The notes below the pieces were generated by a model. That model made no database searches. It worked only from the letters and a program-made list of their open reading frames with translations, and was not told the origin of the DNA. Shown here one piece after another: positions 1 through 11,649 of a stretch of 64,000 nucleotides of DNA. Every line of letters begins with the position of its first letter. Position 1 is the first letter of the stretch. The stretch is from Budorcas taxicolor. Lineage: Eukaryota > Chordata > Mammalia > Artiodactyla > Bovidae. The stretch lies in assembly GCF_023091745.1 (NCBI RefSeq), contig NC_068910.1:8778272-8842271 (forward strand), read 5' to 3'. A program made the position numbers and the translations under genes.

Positions 1-56
1 ATACTTGCAGCAACAAAGACTCAGCACAGCCATAAATAAATAGATAAATAAAAGCA
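1..56 (+). mobile_element. CHR-type SINE, 3' tail only
   Basis: The window opens inside the 3' end of a tRNA-derived cetartiodactyl SINE: a GCAACAAAGACTCAGCACAGCC-like end followed by a TAAATAAATA-type A-rich tail. The body lies outside the window. Confidence 0.6.
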
Positions 57-131
57 TTTTTTTAAGTTAAACAAAAATCTTATATACATAAATGTACACA
101 AATACACTGGTTTAAAAACAAAAAAGTATAT

Positions 132-252
132 GGGAAGTCCCTGGCAGTCCAGTGTGTAGGACTCTCAATTTCACTGCCAGGGGTGGGTTAAATCCCTGGT
201 CGGGGAACCAAGATTCTACAGGCCGCACAGCACAGCCACAAAAAAAAAAAAT
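132..252 (+). mobile_element. CHR-2-type SINE
   Basis: It begins with the GGGAAGTCCCTGGCAGTCCAGTG head, has a degraded tRNA B-box region (AAATCCCTGG), then GGGGAACCAAGATTCTACA and ends in a poly(A) run near 240-252. This is the short CHR-2 form, distinct from Bov-tA. Confidence 0.8.
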
Positions 253-979
253 AATTTTGTAAAGGCCTGATGAATGTCAAAGGGTTCCCTAAAAAGGAAC
301 TGCTTTTCCCTTTTCTATTTATGGTAACTATTATTACAGTTAGCCTTTGAAAGCTGTTATGAGCAAAAAACAACAAAGGATGTCTATAATTAAACAGTTT
401 CATAGTCAAAGAGACCTTGTAAGAACACCTATACCATCTTTAAAAATATACAGTAAGAGCCCAACAGATCTACTTTTCTATAATACTTCATGCAATCTAC
501 TCCAACTTTCCCTAATTTAGGATACTGGTGAAAACACAAACAAAACCAGGAAAATCTTTTAAACCTCATTTATCTGAGTGAAGATTCTCAGAGGGCAGCT
601 TTTTATTCACTGTAATCTTACTCTCCTGCCTGCCTTGCAACCTCCCAAACCATTTTCTCGGCTGATATGGGGTTTACAGAATATGAAGAGCAGCTTACAT
701 TCCGCTTAAGAGGGTAAAATTGATAGAAAATCTGACAGCTGGAAAGTGGGAGGGTCATGCAGCCAACCACCCAGCATCTGCCTTTCAACACAGTTTAGCT
801 ATTCTTTTCATGTCATCACATATAAATAGAAGTATGATTTAAACACACACACAACATACTTATGGAACATGACTCTATAAAGGCAATATTAGTCAGTAGA
901 AGTGAAAATACTGGCTTTTAGCCCAAAAGGCCCAGTTTTTAATAAGGAGAAAATTATTCAATTATAATTATTCTACTCT
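253..979. other. Non-repeat AT-rich stretch
   Basis: I recognise no gene or repeat here apart from a short CA run near 842-854. The ORFs are short and lack coding character. Confidence 0.5.
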
Positions 980-1443
980 AAAACATGGTTTTTCCAGTGG
1001 TCATATATGGATGTGAGAGTTGGACTGTGAAGAAAGCTGAGCACCGAAGAATTGATGCTTTTGAACTGTGGTGTTGGAGAAGACTCTAGAGAGTCCCTTG
1101 GACTGCAAGGAGATCCAACCAGTCCATTCTGAAGGAGATCAGCCCTAGGATTTCTCATGAAGGAATGATGCTAAAGCTGAAACTCCAGTACTTTGGCCAC
1201 CTCATGCAAAGAGTTGACTCATTGGAAAAGACACTGATGCTGGGAGGGATTGGGGGCAGGAGGAGAAGGGGACGACAGAGGATGAGATGGCTGGATGGCA
1301 TCACAGACTCGATGGACATGACTCTGAGTGAACTCCGGGAGACGGTGACGGACAGGGAGGCCTGGCATGCTGCAGTTCGTGGGGTTGCAAAGAGTCGGAT
1401 ACGACTGAGCGACTGAACTGAACTGAACTGAACTGAAAACATG
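980..1443 (+). mobile_element. BovB 3' end with target-site duplication
   Basis: This is a 5'-truncated BovB copy holding the last ~450 bp: the end of the RT reading frame ([21 protein letters not shown]) and the 3' terminus with repeated CTGAA units. It is flanked by an 8-bp duplication, AAAACATG, at 980-987 and 1436-1443. An in-frame TAG at about 1087-1089 breaks the remnant reading frame. Confidence 0.9.
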
Positions 1444-1737
1444 TATAATGGATTCCTTAGGTGCTCTACAAATCTGTTAAGCTAGTTCTGCAGGTGCTCC
1501 AAAATTGATCTTAATAAGCTCATGAATGAATGTCATCCAACACATACAGAAACAGTTAAGGTCACTTAATAATATTTATTCACACAGTGTCCTTCTCTAA
1601 TCTGGATACTCAAGAAAATCCAAAGACATAGTCTTGGGGGAATGAGAAGTATCTACATTTAAAAAAATTATCTCACATTGACTATTTATGCTTTTCTTCT
1701 TCTATCTGTATAAGATAACAGAGAAACTTATCTGAGT

Positions 1738-1960
1738 TTGGACTTTTTAAATTGAAGTATAGTAGATTTACAATGTTTCAGGTGTACAGCAAAGTGATTC
1801 AGTTATATATATATATATATATATATATATTCTTTTTCAGATTATTTTCCTTTATAGGCTATTGTAAAATACTGATTATAGTTGCTTATACTGTTAACTT
1901 TCAATGACTTTGCTGACAGGAGATTTTTAAAAAAGCTGTTTTTTTTTCTTATGGACATGT
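1738..1960 (-). mobile_element. L1 3' end remnant, antisense
   Basis: The stretch reads as the reverse complement of a mammalian L1 3' terminus (TTGAAGTATAGTAGATTTAC, then GTACAGCAAAGTGATTCAG). The right boundary is approximate. Confidence 0.65.
1804..1831. repeat. (TA)n microsatellite
   Basis: About 14 uninterrupted TA units lie inside the antisense L1 end, where such tracts commonly expand. Confidence 0.95.
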
Positions 1961-3721
1961 GAAGACATTTCCTTGCTTCACTAGTTCAGTCTGATTCTCA
2001 GTTTGGCTTTGAGTGGGTCACCTTCCAGGGTTGAGGTCCCTAGGCTGTAAAATGAGGGTGGTATGTGAAACAATTCCTGAGGTTGACTGTTCGATAAACT
2101 ACTTAAAATTCAGTTTCATCACTTGGACCCTCCCTGTGACTATTATTTTATACATCAAGTACTCTCAATTATAACTAGGTTCAGGTTTATTTAAAAAGGC
2201 AAAGGCCTTTCGGCAAAGAGAAAGACTAAAAACCAACTCCCCAGTGCAGAGCCCTGATTGAGCAAATCCCACTGCAGCTTAAGAAACTCCACCCAGTTCT
2301 GGCTAACATCAAAGGAGATACGACACCACTCTGCCAGAAAATAAGCCCCATATTATTTAACCAAGCACCAGAGCACACCGTTTTCAAACACAGCACTCCG
2401 GACATCTGATCTTCATTCTGATTACATGCCTGACGTGAAATTATCTAGTGAGGATTTTGAAAATACCTAGGTAAACCAAAGCAAGAGGAAATGACAGGAC
2501 ATGATGATGAAGCACAGAAGACAATTTTTGTCTCTTGACTAGCCTTACTATTAATAGCTATGTGCTCGTAAAGAGTAAATAAGAATATATGATGAAGTCA
2601 CAAGCACCTTCTCTTCTGTATGGTTTACTTCAGATCACAAACTCTGGATTTAATTACTGGATTAAATATTTTCTAGGTCTATACAGATTAAATAGTGTTC
2701 ATATATTATTTAAATGCACAGAAGTATGGGTAACTTTTCAAGCTCCCAGAGATTTAGGTCAGTCTTACCTTTAGTCACTCAGTTAAGATCTGTGCACTTT
2801 CTGTCTCATTGTCTGCTGAGAAATTAGCATTCTAGTTAGCAAATGGCCTGTTGTTGCCTCTGTCCTCCTCTACTTTTCTCCCCATCCCAGCCCCCGACCA
2901 AAGGTGCTAAACTCTGAAACTAAACTGGAGGAAGAAAACTCATGAAAAAGAACAGAAGCCTAATTCCCACCAACATACTCAGACACTTCTCATAACCACT
3001 GCATTTTCATTTCATTTGGTCACATTAGCCAAACTTCTACTAAGATTAACTTGCACAGCTAGCATCCTCTTTTTAGAAGTACAGAACCCTATTTCACAAT
3101 TTAAAGGGACATAAGGGGACATACACCCCTTGAAGGGCCATCATTCTGCTTTGTGTGTATTTAGTGATAAAGTTTGCTTTCCTCTCCACCCCTGAGATAA
3201 ATTCCATTGAAAGTGTCTGAGTTTCTGGTTTTAGGGTAAAAAGGAAGAAATATAATGTAGCAACATGGAATACTTCAGGGAATAAAGCAGATTGGATAAG
3301 GTAACCAAGTAGGGAGAAGGTATATGGGCCCAGAGGCCCTAGGAGGTAAAACAAAGAGAGGAACGCCAAAAGCAAGCTCAGAAACCTTTTGAAATACTCT
3401 GTCAGTTTTAGAAAAAAGGAAGACGCTTTCTTCTCAGTAATTTGGATTAATTTAGAGCCAAAATTAATCATCACTTATAATACTGTTAATCTAAGGGAAA
3501 TGCATTGAGTTTCAAATAACCAATTTAATAAAGAAACATTTAATAATAATTCTTCCAGGTAGGAGACTGTTCATAATACTCACTTAAATTGTCTCCATGA
3601 TTGATATTCTGTCCTGTTTAGTAGGGGGTGGGAGTGGAGGGGTGAGTTGTGGACAAGACATGGAACTGTAAAGATATGTGGGCTAATATTTTCTTCTTCC
3701 CTTTATTTTTTTGCCTGACAG
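1961..3721. other. Unclassified stretch left of the exon-like block
   Basis: I recognise no repeat or gene. Short ORFs here have no family resemblance. The last ~35 bases (about 3687-3721) form the pyrimidine-rich acceptor of the next feature. Confidence 0.45.
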
Positions 3722-3858
3722 AGAATTTTGAAGCCAGCGCTAAGCTGCCATCCCAAGAGAGTGCTGCGGCCAAAATGCAGGGCGTGTTCCTCAGGCTTGG
3801 AAGAAACCCAGCATCCCAGAAAGTCCCAGGGATCACGTATAATCTGACAAGGTCAAAG
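3722..3858 (+). other. Candidate internal exon (unidentified gene)
   Basis: A 137-bp block is preceded by a long pyrimidine tract ending TTTTTTTGCCTGACAG and followed by a donor reading AAAG|GTATAG. In one frame it is open throughout (NFEASAKLPSQESAAAKMQG, then VFLRLGRNPASQKVPGITYN and LTRSK); the stop comes just after the donor. It has several CpGs and higher GC than its surroundings, as expected of constrained exons in AT-rich mammalian DNA. I do not recognise the peptide. The length is not a multiple of three, so including it would shift frame relative to skipping it. On the minus strand the same block has no convincing acceptor or donor. It could be an internal or alternative exon of a plus-strand gene, a lncRNA exon, or chance. 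No neighbouring exon was found in the window. Confidence 0.45.
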
Positions 3859-3914
3859 GTATAGTCTGCATCGTTAGGATTTCATATTCAACATGAGACT
3901 TTTTTGGTCTGCCT

Positions 3915-4200
3915 AGCAAGCTTTCTGGAGAAGGCAACGGCACCCCACTCCAGCACCCTTGCCTGGAAAATCCCATGGACAGAGGAGCCTGGTAGGCTGC
4001 AGTCCATGGGGTCACTAAGAGTCAGACACGACTGAGTGACTTCACTTTCACTTTTCACTTTCATGCATTGGAGAAGACAATGGCAACCCACTCCAGTGTT
4101 CTTGCCTGGAGAATCCCAGGGACTGGGGAGCCTGGTGGGCTGCCGTCTATGGGGTCACAGAGTCGGACACGACTGAAGCGACTTAGCAGCAGCAAGCCTT
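3915..4200 (+). mobile_element. BOV-A2 dimeric SINE with target-site duplication
   Basis: Two Bov-A monomers, each with GGAGAAGG..AATGGCA and CATGG..GACTGAG cores, are joined by a CACTTTCA-rich linker and end in a short CAG repeat. It is flanked by AGCAAGCTTT (3915-3924) and AGCAAGCCTT (4191-4200), one mismatch. Confidence 0.9.
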
Positions 4201-4383
4201 CAGTTACTAAATGGGGACTTGATTCCTCAGATTTGTTTTAATGAATTTCTTTCAGAGGTCTATCACACATCAAGCTGAACCTCGTCTGGTGGCTGTGCTC
4301 TGTTTTTACTTTATTTAACTTGAAAACTCTGATTTATACTTTCAATAAAAACAGTATTTCTTTTGAAGTAAAACCAAATCTCT

Positions 4384-4498
4384 ATGGACATGGGTTTGGG
4401 CAGACTTCAGGAGACAGGAGAGGACACGGAAGCTTGGCGGGCTGCAGTCCATGGGGTCACAAACAGTCGGACATGACTGAGTGCCTGAACAACAATGA
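4384..4498 (+). mobile_element. BovB/Bov-A 3' tail fragment
   Basis: Only the last ~115 bp shared by BovB and Bov-A remain: GGACATGGGTTTG.., GGCTGCAGTCCATGGGGTC, then a GACTGAG..GAACAACAA end. Confidence 0.7.
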
Positions 4499-7400
4499 CA
4501 AAAGAGCTCTTTACACAGCTTGCAGGCACGTATCAGCCCTGAGGCTGAAGCCAATTTCTCCTGCTCCTCCCCAGAACCAGGCTGGAAATGGCAACAGACA
4601 GCTCAGCAACATCTTAACTGTCCTGAGCAATGAACTCCAACCCCCCCTGTAGAATATATTAATTTTCCACCCCCAGGTGCCTCCCTACGCACTAAGGACA
4701 ACAGCTGTACTATGACGAACTGATGGAATTTCCAGGCTTGGCGAGGTTCTGTTTATCACCACCATTTGTCCTGTTCATCATAGGATTAGCAACAGGAGAG
4801 CGTCCTTGATTACTAGAATAGCTGAGGGCATCACCCAGTGAGATTCCTGTATGAAAGAACACACTGATTCACGTTACTTCCATGCAGTCCCCACAGCAAA
4901 GAATTCCTTTTTGCACTGCTATTTTAGGGAGCCTTGTCCTGTAAATATAAAAACATTGCACACACATGCACACACATACTCACATAACTAAGACCTTGCA
5001 GCATGAGGCTGAAAGCCTCGCTTGCTTACTTACAGGAGCTATCCAGGCAGCTTATACTCCGTCCTGACTGAATGCATTCTGGGTCTCTAAACAAAGCACC
5101 TGCCACATTTCTATCCAAGTAAATTTAAATCTATTTCCCCAAGAAGAATCTACACTAGATACCTCCCACTGTTAGCCATGTGATACAGATAGCATGATGT
5201 CTGCTGAAGACTAGTTACGTGCGCCAAAACAAGAGACGGCAATGACACAGCACTTAACATTCCTGTTGTAACCATCCTCAAGAGCAAACGTTTCTCTCGG
5301 TTTTTTTAAAAGAAGGGTGAATCTTAAGATGATTCCCAATACCTAATGCCCCCAAAGTTTGAAAAAGGGAAAGCATTTTTTAAACCTTTACTATTCATCC
5401 CAATTAATGTAACCTCAGTCTAGCACGCACAAAAACCTCCAGAGTTTGCTTATACTTATCCAAAAATTATCTCTAAACATTTAAGATCTCTAAAGGCGTT
5501 AAAAAAAAAAAAAAAAAAAAAAACTAGTTGAAAAAAAAAATAGTTCACACAACCTAGGATTCAAGTTCCTCACTTTAACAGATGACAAAGAATCAGAGAA
5601 ACAAATCCCTTGTAAATGAAACTGGGGTTGAGGATCAGGCTAAGAGCCGATCCGGAGAATACCAGACACAGAAGCAGCGTGTGACAAAACTGGCAAAATC
5701 TTGAAGTTTTACAGTGATATCACCACACTTCAAAATTTATTTTTTTGCTCTACCTTTCCTTCTTAAAGGATGAAGGCAGTTGGGAAAAGACCTGAATATC
5801 AGGAAAATATCCTGGTTGACTGAAGAGGACTCCAACACGTATTTAAAAATAAAAACAAACTTCTTAGCATAATACCAAGGCCACACAATCTGAGAGGACC
5901 CAGTTCTACCACCTACTACAACCATCAGCAGACTTCCACTTGGGTCTCTATAATACATTTCAGTCACAAAAGACCGGCTTGCCATTTTACAAGCAGACCA
6001 CTGATGTTATCAGTGCATACCCTGGCTCATATTGCTCTCCATACTTCAAATTGTCTTTACTTCCTCTTTGTCTTACAATTGTCTTCCTCTAGTCTTACAA
6101 TTGAGGTCCACATCCTATCTATCACCTTTTCTCTGATTTCATTTTAGAATCTGCTCTCCAGTACTATTCAGGACTAATACATCATCTATACTTATAACAG
6201 TACAGTTTAATCTATAGAGGGAGCTCCTGTAAACTACCAGGTCCCAAAGGGGAAAGACCCTAAGTAACGTGCATATCTTCTCTTAGTGCTTTACTTTACA
6301 CAGAAGATGGGCCGAAACAACAAAAGACACTAAAACACAGGGCCTTAAAAAAAAAAAAAAACAAAAACACAGGGCTTAACTAAACATATAGCTCTAAAAT
6401 GGTAAACCGAAGATAATGAAAAACATGCCTATTTTAAAATTAATTAGAGAAAAAATAAAATAAAATAAAATTAATTAGAGGTGCCAAAGCTACAAAACTC
6501 AGAACTGGAAAAAGAATGAACAGATTCAAGGTGGAAGGGTCATCACTAATGAAGAATATTCACCTCATTTCTTCTACTTTCCAAACATGGCCTGTGACAC
6601 AGCCATCACGAAAAGAAAGCTAACAGGGAGTAACCAGACAAGCCAGCTCTCCAGGCTGGTCATCTTATCGTTATTAGGCAGGGCAATAAAAATAGCTCTG
6701 CTTCTAGAAAAGCACAGCAACGTGATGCAATGTGGCAAAAACAAATTGTTTTCTGTTCAAGAGATCAGCTACCACCATCATGTTAACATCGCTATATAAG
6801 TATTAAAACTTCTATAATCGGCAAAATGTTAAATCTCTATAGCAACAGCTCACCTGTCTCTGTCAGGGAGTAATAAATATACTACGGAATTTTAAGCTAC
6901 TTAGGTTAGGGAAATTGGATAGAATAATCATGACTGATCAGTTCTTAGCTTTAGAGAACTGTTTTATTTAAGGTTAAGTGAAGTTTCTCTCTGAAGTTCA
7001 GAGCCACGGTATTTCATACTTAATTGTATAAAACGTCAGTGAAAGTGAAGGGAAATAGAAGAGAGAACTAAGGAAATAGGAATTTGTGCTCATAGTTCTG
7101 TAATTATTTATTCACAGTGTGTCTCTCTCTTCCCGAGCCCACCTTCAACTCCGAGTTTCAAGATGGAAAAGAAAGCACCTTTTATCCTAGGCATCTAGTA
7201 TAAAAAAGGGACTCCTCTTGCTGTCATTATCACACGGGCATCCTGCTGGTTGTGCTTTGTTCCGTATCATGACACCAGCCTGCTCTTGGTTGGGTCAACA
7301 CTGACCCAGCTGAAGGAGCCTGCTGTATACACCAGACTCGGAATCAGTGCTGGAGCACAGTGGCTCCCCTCTGCTGAGCAGGAAAGGAGACGGATAAACT

Positions 7401-8769
7401 CTATGGGAGTACTTAGGAGGCACTTTGTGGAGTAGCCTTAGTGGTGGTAAATGTCTTACCTTTAACATAAAGTGAAAACCAAACAAGCAAAATGAAAAGT
7501 CAAAGGAACCCTTTTAGTTATTATTTAACAAAACCCTTTAACATTTTACCTGAAATAGAGGAAAAGATCTGATTTAAAGTGAAAAGCCACAGGCACAGGA
7601 TCAATTAGAGACGGTCCAGCAATTTCAAAACAAGTTAATTCTGAAGGACGTCCACAGTTGAGAGCTACTGAATTAAACAAAAATCTACCCAATATATCAA
7701 AGATGAAGTTCACCAAAACAAAACAAAAAACAGGATTTGTACAACTTAACACTAGAAAGAGAGATCAAGTTCTCCCTCGTTGAGATGGTAGACGCTTTAG
7801 ATTCAGTTTAATAGAAGAAAAGCCTGAAACAGGGATTTCTTATAAACTGAGAGAGTACCCTCAGGAGAAAGCAGTAGGAGACGGAAGGGAGGTAAAACTG
7901 GGTTTAGCTGAGGCCAGCCTCTGCCTCTTCCCTGGGGAAGCTGTGGAGCCCAACTGCAGCCCTGAGTCAGTGCCACCAAGAGGTAAGGGGGCCGGGTTAC
8001 TGTAACCCTTGCAAAGCAGTCATTAGCTGAGTGACACACTGGCTGGTTAAGGGAATCCAGAAAGGGCACCAGCAGCATCTACTACAGAAGGTTCAACTGT
8101 GTAACAAAATGCATACCGGATTGGTGTAGGCATATAATTGTCAACAAAACTGACTCGAAGCAAAAACACCATTAGTAGAAATAAAATGACAGAAATTTTA
8201 ATTCACTAAGATTTATCAATATTAAATATTAAACTTGTTCCCATCTAACAACACAGATATTCAAAAACACATAAAAGTGATAGTAATGAGGAGAAATAGA
8301 TGAACCCAACTTCACAGGGGCATGTTGTTGTAAACCTTCTGCCAGAAACTGACACATAAAGACAAAAATCAGCAAGTACACACAAGCTTTTAATTCAATA
8401 TACAAGTTTCAACTACTAGACTACACTGGAAAGTAGCATGGTACACTGGAGAAGACACTTTCTCTTCCAGCATTCACAAAGCTTTCTTTTTAAAATAAAT
8501 GTATACTAGGAAATGTCTCATATTTTTAAAATTATTATGCATTCCACATTTATGAAACATATGAACAAATTAGAAATAAAAACCTGAATTTTTTAATGTA
8601 TTAGGAAATTTGAAAACACTACAAATAGCCCATAGATTAAATCATAATAATAATGAAAAAAAATACTTAGAACTCAATACCAAAAATGTTACATAGCAAG
8701 GTTTGTAGAATATACCTAAAAAGAGAATTTAAGCACTGTCCCTAGTCTTAAGTGCTTATATTAGGAAAA
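4499..8769. other. Long stretch without recognised gene or young repeat
   Basis: About 4.3 kb of AT-rich DNA with two long A runs (23 As at 5501-5523; ~15 As at 6347-6361). Short ORFs (e.g. 5737-5985 minus, 7250-7435 plus, 7803-8078 minus) show no family signature. A donor-like GAG|GTAAGG occurs near 7979-7987, but no acceptor-like sequence precedes it. Old degraded repeats may be present and unrecognised. Confidence 0.4.
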
Positions 8770-9565
8770 GAAGAATAAAATTAATCGGTTAACGTATATC
8801 TTAGCTAAAAATAAATTTCAGTAAAATCAAAGGAAGGAAAATAAACTCATAAACAAAAATAAAGCACAAGGAAACAGACAAATAGATCAGCAAAGTAAAA
8901 GTCCTCTTTGAGGACTAATAAAGTTAACAGGGGCTTCTCCGGTGGCTCAGTGCTAAAGAACCTGCCTGCCAATGTGGGAGACACAGGTTCGATCCCTAGG
9001 ATGGGAAAATCCCTGGAGAAGGAAATGGGAACTCACTCCAGTATTCCTGCCTAGAAAGTCCCATGGACAGAGGAGCCTGATGGGCTACAGTCCATGGGGT
9101 CACCAGTCAGACATGATATAGCAACTAAAAAACAAAGTTAACAAACCTCTGGGAAGATTGTTCAAAAAAGAAGAGAAGGAATAAATGAACAATTTTAGGA
9201 AGGAAAAGGAAAAGTATCACAAATGCAGGAGAGAAAAAAAAGATTATAAGACTATGACAAATTTGAAGAGCAGATGAAAAAGATCAATTACTAAAACAGT
9301 ATATATAACAAAAACTGATTCAAAATATGATAAATAGAAAACCTCAACAGTATGAAATCAGTTGAAGAAACTGAAAGTTATTTTTAAATCTTCCAAACAC
9401 ATACACACATACAGACACACCCCACAAAGGGTTTTATAGGATTCTACCAAATATTTAAGATACTGATCTAACACAAACTCTAGAAATTAGAAAAAGAATG
9501 CTTTCCAACTCATTTTATGAGACTAATAAAAGTATAATGTATATAAAGTGCAATGTAGCAGGTTA
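8770..9565 (+). mobile_element. L1 ORF2 (RT region) remnant, split by a Bov-tA
   Basis: Degenerate L1 ORF2 DNA: the stretch around GTTAACAAACCTCTGGGAAG and the later GGATTCTACCAAATATTTAA segment correspond to the L1 region leading into RT. It is interrupted by the SINE at 8930-9133 and carries many stops. Confidence 0.65.
8920..9143 (+). mobile_element. Bov-tA SINE with target-site duplication
   Basis: The tRNA-derived head (GGGGCTTCTCCGGTGGCTCA) has a good Pol III B box, GGTTCGATCCC, followed by the Bov-A body. A perfect 10-bp duplication, AAAGTTAACA, at 8920-8929 and 9134-9143 marks insertion into the older L1. Confidence 0.95.
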
Positions 9566-9612
9566 GAGGCTGTCTGTAGTAAGTTAGAGGCCACGATCCA
9601 CAATGGACTACC

Positions 9613-9788
9613 AGAAAGTGAAAGTGAAGTCGTTCAGTCCTGACTCTTTGTGACCCATGGACTGTAGCCTACCAGAATCCTCCGTCCATGGGATTTTCCA
9701 GGCAAGAGTACTGGAGTGGGCTGCCGTTTCCTTCTCCAGGGGATCTTCCCAACCCAGGGATCAAACCTGAGTCTTCCACATTCAATCT
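9613..9788 (-). mobile_element. Bov-tA SINE
   Basis: An inverted copy: the GTGAAAGTGAAGTCGTTCAG tail is at the left and the B box reads as GGGATCAAACC near 9758. The tRNA head is lost after about 9788. Confidence 0.88.
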
Positions 9789-9799
9789 TAATATCTGTA

Positions 9800-9972
9800 T
9801 CAATTAATATCTATGAGACCGTGGGCAAGTTTCTTGTTTTGCTTCAGCTTCCTCACATGTAAGTTGGGAATAACAGAATTAACTACTTATGGATCTGCTA
9901 ACATATAAAATGTTAGAACAGTGCCTGGAACGCTGTACCTTAGGTATTTGCTAGTGATTACTATATAATTAC
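9800..9972 (+). mobile_element. MIR SINE
   Basis: MIR core (GTGGGCAAGTTTCTTG, CTTCCTCACATGTAA) and 3' segment (AACAGTGCCTGGAACG) are visible. Confidence 0.75.
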
Positions 9973-10040
9973 TGGTAATATACCCCGATATCAAAACCAG
10001 ACAAGATAGTAGTGAAAAATTATAAGTTCAACAACCTGGT
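9973..10040 (+). mobile_element. L1 ORF2 fragment
   Basis: TATACCCCGATATCAAAACC followed by AGACAAG matches the L1 ORF2 segment that normally follows the one ending near 9560. The two are separated here by a Bov-tA and a MIR. Confidence 0.55.
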
Positions 10041-10124
10041 TCAAGTTCCAGTATATTAACTGTGAATAACTGCATAAAGCACAAATTTGCTGCTAGCTCT
10101 TCAGTCTACAAATTACTACATGAA

Positions 10125-11095
10125 TAACAGTTTGTGCGTCAAGATTAGTGACCTATCACGTCACAAAGCCTGTTAGTGACTTGTGACTGAGCATCTGTTA
10201 TTCAGTTCAAGCATAAACGTGTGTGGCCTTGTCTACCAGTGATAAACCCATGTGACGTTTTACAAAAAAGGTAGCTTTAAAAGGGAACTGGTCAAAATGA
10301 AAGTGTAGCAAAGAACTAAAGAAGAGTAACATTGGAAGTGAAATTCAAATTGAATGTGAAGGTTACAGAAGCAACAGCTTCACTGTGGGAATGCAGACTC
10401 TACAGCCACTCCAGAGTCTGTACATGCAGTCAGAGGAACACAGTAAAGGTGAGTTCATCTATGTATTTTGGTGAAAAAGATGAGGAATCCAAGAGGAAGT
10501 GACACAGGCAAGATATTTCACATTAAAACAATTCTCAAAGGCACATTGTGACATTGAAAACACAAAGCAAACAATGTGGGAAGCTGGCCCAAACTTGGAA
10601 ACCAGGATGACAACTTGCCAAGGCAGAGAGAAGAGGCCCATTCCACGTCATATCACAAAAAGAGAACAACTCTTGCTAAGCTTTTTACTATGAAAGAAAA
10701 CATTTTAATTCTCAATGTTTCTAATGTTTTAAATTACACTGTACTATATATTCATTTTCCTTTTTTTTTTTTCATTTCCCTATGCATTTATAACAGGAAA
10801 CAAGAGAAGTTTCTTAAGTTCACAATAATTTTTCACACAGATTTTTTTTTTTTTTCTGTTGCATGGCACACAAGGATCTTGGTTTCCTAACCAGGTGCCC
10901 CATCTAGCGGAAGGGCAGAATCTTAACCACTTGGACCACCGGGGAAGTCCCTCCCATTGATTATTAATACTTTGCACAGTTTCACCCTGCATGGCCATTT
11001 TTATAGTCTTGAACTACTGTGCTAAAGCAAGGTCCTCAACAACTAACTGTGCATAGCCAGAACTGCCTGTACTCCACACTGCCATTACAGTATGA
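10125..11095 (+). mobile_element. Tigger-like (pogo/TcMar) DNA transposon fossil
   Basis: Residual coding sequence near 10499-10640 reads QARYFTLKQFSKAHCDIENT, then EAGPNLETRMTTCQGREK. This resembles the C-terminal tail of Tigger-family transposase-derived proteins (..FTLK.. and ..ADPNLERSM..). A second copy of the same family lies at 31925-32745 in the other orientation, and the two share non-coding flanks. It is interrupted by a CHR-2 SINE at 10843-10957. Outer ends are approximate. Confidence 0.6.
10843..10957 (-). mobile_element. CHR-2-type SINE
   Basis: An inverted copy: a T-rich tail at 10843-10856 and the head read from the right as GGACTTCCCCGGTGGTCCAA. It sits within the Tigger fossil. 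Confidence 0.85.
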
Positions 11096-11267
11096 AAGCT
11101 TCAGAAGACAATAAAGAAATGAGAGTGTCTCTGGTACATTAAATTTTACTTATGGACACAAACTCAAATGTGTTCACTTGTCATGAAATATTTTTCTTTT
11201 AATTTTCTGTCAATTATTTTTAAATGTAGAAGCCATTCTTAGCTCAGGGATTATATTAAAATAGGCA

Positions 11268-11426
11268 AAGCAAACTTCTTGGTGGTCCAATGGTTAAGAT
11301 TCGCCTGCCAACACAGAGGACACAGGTTCGATCCCTGGATTGGCAAGATTTCACATGCCTCAGAGCAACGAAGCCCTGTTGCCCAGTCCAAGCTCGCTCT
11401 GCTCACCGCACAACAGGCCAATGAAT
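11268..11426 (+). mobile_element. tRNA-derived SINE (CHR type)
   Basis: It has a CTTCTTGGTGGTCCAATGG head, an intact B box GGTTCGATCCC, then the CHR body motif AGAGCAACGAAGCCC. It ends where LTR sequence begins. Confidence 0.75.
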
Positions 11427-11430
11427 CTAA

Positions 11431-11610
11431 GAGACAAGTTGTTAAGGCAAGGAATATGATTTTATTCAGAAAGCAGACTGATTAAGAAGACGGCAGACTA
11501 ATGTCTCAAAACAACCATCTTTTATAAAAGAACAGCCAGGTTCTTTTATAAAACCAGAGAGAGAAACAATAAGGAACTAAAGTCAAAAGCCAGAAAAGAG
11601 ACAGTGAGGC
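11431..11610 (-). mobile_element. Endogenous retrovirus LTR fragment (R/U5 side)
   Basis: Read on the minus strand it has TTTTATAAAAG, then TTTTGAGACATTAGTCTGCC, GCTTTCTGAATAAAATC (polyadenylation signal) and TTGCCTTAACAACTTGTC. The same order occurs in the plus-strand LTR ending near 47065, so both belong to one ruminant LTR family. I cannot name it firmly. Confidence 0.6.
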
Positions 11611-11649
11611 AGTGAGGAAGGTCACAAAAATCACTAACCATAAAAGGCT

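Noticed and set aside
1804..1831. TA run considered as an AT-rich replication or cruciform site
   Set aside because: An ordinary microsatellite within an L1 end; no further support.
3094..3474. 126-codon minus-strand ORF with hydrophobic stretches
   Set aside because: No family motif, no splice or promoter context, T-rich composition. It may be chance.
7915..7987. GC-rich block ending in a good donor (GAG|GTAAGG)
   Set aside because: No acceptor with a pyrimidine tract upstream and no recognised peptide; kept only as a note in the stretch entry.
8932..9010. tRNA-like sequence with a GGTTCGATCCC B box
   Set aside because: This is the tRNA-derived head of a SINE, recurring in many copies; no cloverleaf of a real tRNA gene.
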